Position numbers and translations under genes: made by a program | Origin: Oscillospiraceae bacterium | Lineage (GTDB): Bacteria > Bacillota > Clostridia > UMGS1840 > HGM11507 | Direction: 5' to 3' | DNA length: 64,000 nucleotides | Assembly: GCA_015068525.1 (NCBI GenBank) | Contig: SVKJ01000002.1 | Location: 95,759 to 159,758 of the forward strand | Notes under the pieces: generated by a model | What the model saw: the letters and a program-made list of their open reading frames with translations, nothing else | The model's database searches: none | Told to the model about the DNA's origin: nothing | Part shown: piece by piece, positions 61,039 to 64,000 of the stretch | Numbering within the stretch: the first letter of the stretch is position 1 | Layout of the letters: every line of letters begins with the position of its first letter

Positions 61039-61521
61039 ATGAACATTGCAATATATCCGGGAAGTTTTGACCCGGTTACCAACGGGCATCTTGACATTAT
61101 TGAAAGAACTGCCGCAATTTTTGATAAAGTAATAGTTGCAATTCTTATAAACAGTAATAAAAAGCCTACATTTACTATAGAAGAAAGAATGGATATGCTA
61201 AAGGCAGCAACGTCACATATCAAAAATGTTCAGATAGAATTTTTTGACGGGCTTTTAGTTGACTTTGTCAAGGCAAAAGGTGCGCGCGTTATTGTTAAAG
61301 GGTTAAGAGCAATATCAGATTTTGAGTACGAATTCCAGATGGCAATGCTTAATAAAAGCGTTGAACCTGAGATTGAAACATTATTTATGATGACAAGTAA
61401 TAAATACTCTTATTTAAGTTCAAGCATTGTAAAAGAACTTGGAAGACTTGGGGCGTCCTTGGATGACCTTGTTCCTGAGAAAATAATGGATAATGTAATA
61501 AATAAATTAAGAAAGGGTTGA
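61039..61521 (+). CDS. coaD: Phosphopantetheine adenylyltransferase
   Basis: Penultimate CoA step: 4'-phosphopantetheine + ATP to dephospho-CoA. The 160-residue protein has the TxGH nucleotidyl-transfer motif in GSFDPVTNGHLDIIERT (His17), VKGLRAISDFEYEFQMAMLN, and TSNKYSYLSSSIVKEL. Overall length is standard. Confidence 0.97.
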   Translation: MNIAIYPGSFDPVTNGHLDIIERTAAIFDKVIVAILINSNKKPTFTIEERMDMLKAATSHIKNVQIEFFDGLLVDFVKAKGARVIVKGLRAISDFEYEFQMAMLNKSVEPEIETLFMMTSNKYSYLSSSIVKELGRLGASLDDLVPEKIMDNVINKLRKG

Positions 61522-61525
61522 TATT

Positions 61526-62104
61526 ATGGCAGAAAATTTTAAAGATTTAATCGATGAACTTGAAGAAATTATTGAAGATGCAGGCAGTATTCCTTTGTCA
61601 GGAGGAAAAGCAATAATAAATAAAGAGGAAATTTTCTCACTTATCTCTCAAATAAGACTTAACTATCCTGAAGATTTAAAACAGGCAGAGTATGTCAGAA
61701 AAGAGAGAGACAGGATTTTGGCAGATGCTGAAAAAGAAGCACGTATATTAACCGATGAAGCGAAAAATAAAGTTGCAAAAATGGTTGATGATTCTGAAAT
61801 AGTAAGACTTGCAAAACAAAAAGCAGCAGAAATTATTAAAGAAGCACAGGATATGGGTAACGACCATTTTAATCGTGCTGTGGAACAGGCAAATGCTGCA
61901 AAAGATGAAAAGAAGATGGAAATTGATAAGTATCAGGATGAAGTTTTAAGTTATGTTGTAAGTATGCTGCAAAAAGCAGAATCTACTACTGAACTTAGTG
62001 TTTCAACCGTTTCCAAAGCAATTGATGAACTTAATAAACAATATGATGCAATAAGAAACATTTATGAAAAAGTTTCTCAAAGCAGAATGAATATGTTAAA
62101 GTAA
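61526..62104 (+). CDS. Coiled-coil protein, V-ATPase subunit H/E-like
   Basis: A 192-residue, highly charged helical protein (RILADAEKEARILTDEAKNK, LAKQKAAEIIKEAQDMGNDH). It resembles the small ATPase-like coiled-coil proteins that follow coaD in many Clostridia, annotated as V-type ATPase subunit-like by composition. No membrane helix or catalytic motif. Position 4 bp after coaD shows cotranscription. A DivIVA- or stator-like structural role is a guess. Confidence 0.75.
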   Translation: MAENFKDLIDELEEIIEDAGSIPLSGGKAIINKEEIFSLISQIRLNYPEDLKQAEYVRKERDRILADAEKEARILTDEAKNKVAKMVDDSEIVRLAKQKAAEIIKEAQDMGNDHFNRAVEQANAAKDEKKMEIDKYQDEVLSYVVSMLQKAESTTELSVSTVSKAIDELNKQYDAIRNIYEKVSQSRMNMLK

Positions 62105-62174
62105 TTTCATCTTTTATGTAAATACATAAATCACCTTTTTTGGTCATAGAATATGATTGAAAGGGTGATTTTTT

Positions 62175-62645
62175 ATGTCTAATAAAACAAAAAATGTTTT
62201 AAAAACCGTTTTTTACTCGCTTATAATTATTGTTCTTGCAATGTTCGGGTCAATGGGGTCAAAAGAGTATTACAGTACGCTTAATCTTCCAAAAGGCGCT
62301 CCTCCTTCATGGCTTTTCCCTGTTGCGTGGGGAATAATTTATACACTTATAATTATTGCTGCCATAATTATAGTTGTTAAAGCAAAAGACGGAATGTATA
62401 AAAAAGATGCCATATCTTTTTATTATACACAACTTCTTGTAAATGCTTTCTGGCCGTATCTTTTCTTTGTGTTTAAAACGCCTCTTCTTGCATTTTTATG
62501 GCTTATTCTTCTTTTGGTCTTAGTGGTGATTAATGCATTGAAATTCTACAATCTTAATAAAATTTCAGGATATTTGTATATTCCTTATATACTGTGGCTC
62601 CTGTATGCAGGATATATTAACCTGTTTGTAGCACTTCTTAATTAG
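62175..62645 (+). CDS. TspO/MBR family membrane protein
   Basis: A 156-residue protein with five membrane helices. LPKGAPPSWLFPVAWGIIYT matches the conserved TspO loop (P-x-W-x-FP-x-W), and NAFWPYLFFVFKTPLLAF is the second signature, with Trp in the family WxxxF position. TspO proteins bind tetrapyrroles and lipids; the role in anaerobic Firmicutes is unsettled. The gene has its own site AAAGGGTG. Confidence 0.88.
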   Translation: MSNKTKNVLKTVFYSLIIIVLAMFGSMGSKEYYSTLNLPKGAPPSWLFPVAWGIIYTLIIIAAIIIVVKAKDGMYKKDAISFYYTQLLVNAFWPYLFFVFKTPLLAFLWLILLLVLVVINALKFYNLNKISGYLYIPYILWLLYAGYINLFVALLN

Positions 62646-62699
62646 ATAGGTATTTGAGGCAACTTAAAAATTGCAAATTTTTTATTGTTAAAAGTTATA

Positions 62700-62740
62700 G
62701 AGGGCGTTTAAAAGTTAACTTTTAAACGCTCTCTTTCTCT
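62700..62740 (+). terminator. Terminator between tspO and yunB
   Basis: GAGGGCGTTTAAAAGTT/AACTTTTAAACGCTCTC followed by a T-rich run. Shares its GAGGGNGTTTAAAA core with 47359-47397. Confidence 0.8.
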
Positions 62741-62775
62741 TATTTAGGGGGAATAGGTAAAAAACTTCAGACCCA

Positions 62776-63492
62776 TTAGTAGATGTTTAAAATATCTTCT
62801 CTTAAAGTTTCGTCACTCGTTTCAAGTCGTGTCAGACTTTCAGGGACTTTTCCTACAATTATACTTTCACAAAGAGGAATTTTTGATGTAACTTCGGTTT
62901 TTGAGTAAATACCTGTAGGCATAAGAATAGATGCAGTTGATTTTACCTCTAAGTAAATTTCGTGTTTTGTCTGATTTATTCCTGCCTCAACGAACGAATT
63001 TTTAAAGTCAATTGATACTCTCCCTGATGGGACAAGTTTTACTTTAAGTTTCGGGCCAAGTCCTGCAAGTGTATCAATTTTAGTTAAATTTCCAATGGGT
63101 ATATTTATTATTATATCAGATAATGAGTTGATTTTTTCATTTATATTAAGTGTGAATTCCGATTTTAAACGGTTTGCAGTAACTAAGTTCGTCATAAGTG
63201 CGGATACTTTCCCCTCGTTATCGGAAATTAAAGTTACCATATCTTCATATAACAGTTCATTTTTTAAAATTACCTCGCCTATACCGCTGTTTACTGCATT
63301 GTTTAGTATGTAATTTGCTCTTTGCTCTGAAAGATTTTTTATTTGAGGTTTATAGGCATTGTTATATACATTTACAAAAACGAAAAATACAATAACTATT
63401 AAAATGACAGAAATTATTTTAAAAAAACTGATTTTTGCAATAGAAGTTTTAAGTTTAAATTTATAGCGTCTAAAGTTTGGCGATTTTCTCAT
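62776..63492 (-). CDS. yunB: Sporulation protein YunB
   Basis: A 238-residue protein with one N-terminal membrane helix (about 20-42) and an extracytoplasmic domain. Text typical of YunB includes LYEDMVTLISDNEGKVSALM, NIPIGNLTKIDTLAGLGPKL, NSFVEAGINQTKHEIYLEVK and IPLCESIIVGKVPESL. In Bacillus it is a mother-cell sporulation protein. Its presence supports a spore-forming host. Confidence 0.9.
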   Translation of the reverse strand: MRKSPNFRRYKFKLKTSIAKISFFKIISVILIVIVFFVFVNVYNNAYKPQIKNLSEQRANYILNNAVNSGIGEVILKNELLYEDMVTLISDNEGKVSALMTNLVTANRLKSEFTLNINEKINSLSDIIINIPIGNLTKIDTLAGLGPKLKVKLVPSGRVSIDFKNSFVEAGINQTKHEIYLEVKSTASILMPTGIYSKTEVTSKIPLCESIIVGKVPESLTRLETSDETLREDILNIY

Positions 63493-63570
63493 AAAAACAC
63501 AACCTTTTCATATTATTATATGAAAAATATGAGAATTTGAAAATAAAATTTAAAAAAAATAAAAAAACTC

Positions 63571-63599
63571 TTGATTTTTCAAAAAATATTTGATAGAAT
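63571..63599 (+). promoter_or_regulatory. rpmB promoter
   Basis: TTGATT (63571-63576), 17 bp, TAGAAT (63594-63599), 67 bp before the start codon. Confidence 0.65.
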
Positions 63600-63665
63600 A
63601 AAATGTAATCAGTAAAAGAAGAAAATTATTTTATATAATTTTTGTATTGTAGGAGGTGTATTTCG

Positions 63666-63854
63666 ATGGCTAAATGTGAAGTTTGCGGAAAAGGTACAGT
63701 ATTCGGAATTCAGGTTTCTCACTCTCACAGAAGAAGCAACAGAACCTGGAAGCCAAACATCAGAAAAGTTAAAGCTATAGTTAACGGTCAAACAAAGAAA
63801 ATCAATGTTTGCACAAAATGTATGCGTTCTGATAAGGTTGTCAGAGCTATATAG
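63666..63854 (+). CDS. rpmB: 50S ribosomal protein L28
   Basis: A 62-residue ribosomal protein with two CxxC pairs (CEVC at 4-7 and CTKC near the end), the zinc-binding C+ form. VSHSHRRSNRTWKPNIRK is the L28 signature. ATG 63666 follows GTAGGAGGTG; the open frame upstream is not coding. An IS3-family element end begins 27 bp after the stop. Confidence 0.97.
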   Translation: MAKCEVCGKGTVFGIQVSHSHRRSNRTWKPNIRKVKAIVNGQTKKINVCTKCMRSDKVVRAI

Positions 63855-63880
63855 TAAAAAAATAAACGGTAGGGTAAAAC

Positions 63881-64000
63881 TGAAGTGAACCCCAAAGTTT
63901 AGACAAAATTAAATATTAACTTACTTGTGAATGAGTTCGGTATTGTACCGGACTCATTCCTTTTAGTTTCATAGAAATTCTTTCGTTGTTGTAGTAATCA
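63881..64000 (-). mobile_element. IS3-family insertion sequence, 3' end (runs off window)
   Basis: TGAAGTGAACCCCAAAGTTT starting at 63881 is an IS150-group-like terminal end (TG at the tip), followed by the transposase C-terminus on the minus strand. Confidence 0.8.
63916..64000 (-). CDS. IS3-family transposase OrfB, C-terminal fragment
   Basis: The last 27 or so residues are visible on the minus strand: YYNNERISMKLKGMSPVQYR followed by THSQVS and a stop (63918-63916). This is the conserved tail of the DDE integrase of IS3/IS150 elements. The rest lies outside the window, so intactness cannot be judged. Confidence 0.88.
   Translation of the reverse strand, partial: DYYNNERISMKLKGMSPVQYRTHSQVS

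Overview
The window is AT-rich (roughly one third G+C by eye) and comes from the chromosome of a Firmicute, most likely an anaerobic, spore-forming member of the Clostridia. This is inferred from a complete Rnf complex, pyruvate phosphate dikinase, RNase Y plus RNase J, a T-box before pheS, single-chain PurL, SLH and copper-amine-oxidase-N cell-wall proteins, IreB, and the sporulation genes ylbJ, yqfC and yunB. No genus can be named from the sequence alone.

Layout. 0-16 kb: rny, transaldolase, a MATE exporter, a secreted parvulin fused to a copper-amine-oxidase-N domain, a CofE-like ligase, trpB, ppdK, an HTH/GHKL-ATPase/STAS-like regulator, then the minus-strand operon coaE-M18 aminopeptidase-era. 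16-23 kb: a membrane-anchored TPR protein, purL, ahcY and mtaD. 23-38 kb: a Nudix hydrolase, a VanW-type wall protein, rnfCDGEAB, an UppP-like protein with altered motifs, ftsK/spoIIIE, trkA-trkH and a GxDLY/GDSL esterase. 38-44 kb: galE, a nucleotidyltransferase, ylbJ, yqfC, rnj and a soluble amidase. 44.6-47.3 kb is an accessory stretch of small genes: three overlapping HTH-like genes, two small membrane proteins and a secreted DUF2680-like protein. 47.6-49.7 kb carries two wall-associated proteins. 50-59 kb: parE-parC, ireB and pheT-pheS behind a T-box. 59-64 kb: a BMP lipoprotein, rsmD-coaD-coiled-coil protein, tspO, yunB and rpmB, with the end of an IS3-family element running off the window.

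The most unusual content is intergenic. (1) Two full-length copies of a ~277-bp fold-back element with TAGGCACTCGGGAGT ends lie in opposite orientation around parE-parC-ireB-pheT. A second, unrelated fold-back element of 275 bp abuts one copy at a shared TA, so two elements split pheS from pheT and one supplies the pheS stop codon. (2) The 3' end and terminator of ppdK (105 bp) are duplicated on the far side of the GHKL-ATPase gene, which has three regularly spaced 14-bp operator half-sites at its promoter. (3) Most operon ends carry arrays of short heptamers in several sequence versions (TTAGGAA, GAATAAT, TGCAAAA, CTTCGCA) placed as inverted pairs around hairpins. These hairpins share an apical palindrome of the type GCYRTAYRGC. 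(4) Several smaller palindromic repeats punctuate the accessory region.

The genes mostly work as ordinary housekeeping operons: RNA decay, purine and methyl-cycle metabolism, ion-gradient energy conservation, K+ uptake, chromosome segregation, translation and sporulation. All family assignments come from motif recognition in the translated sequence; no database search was run.
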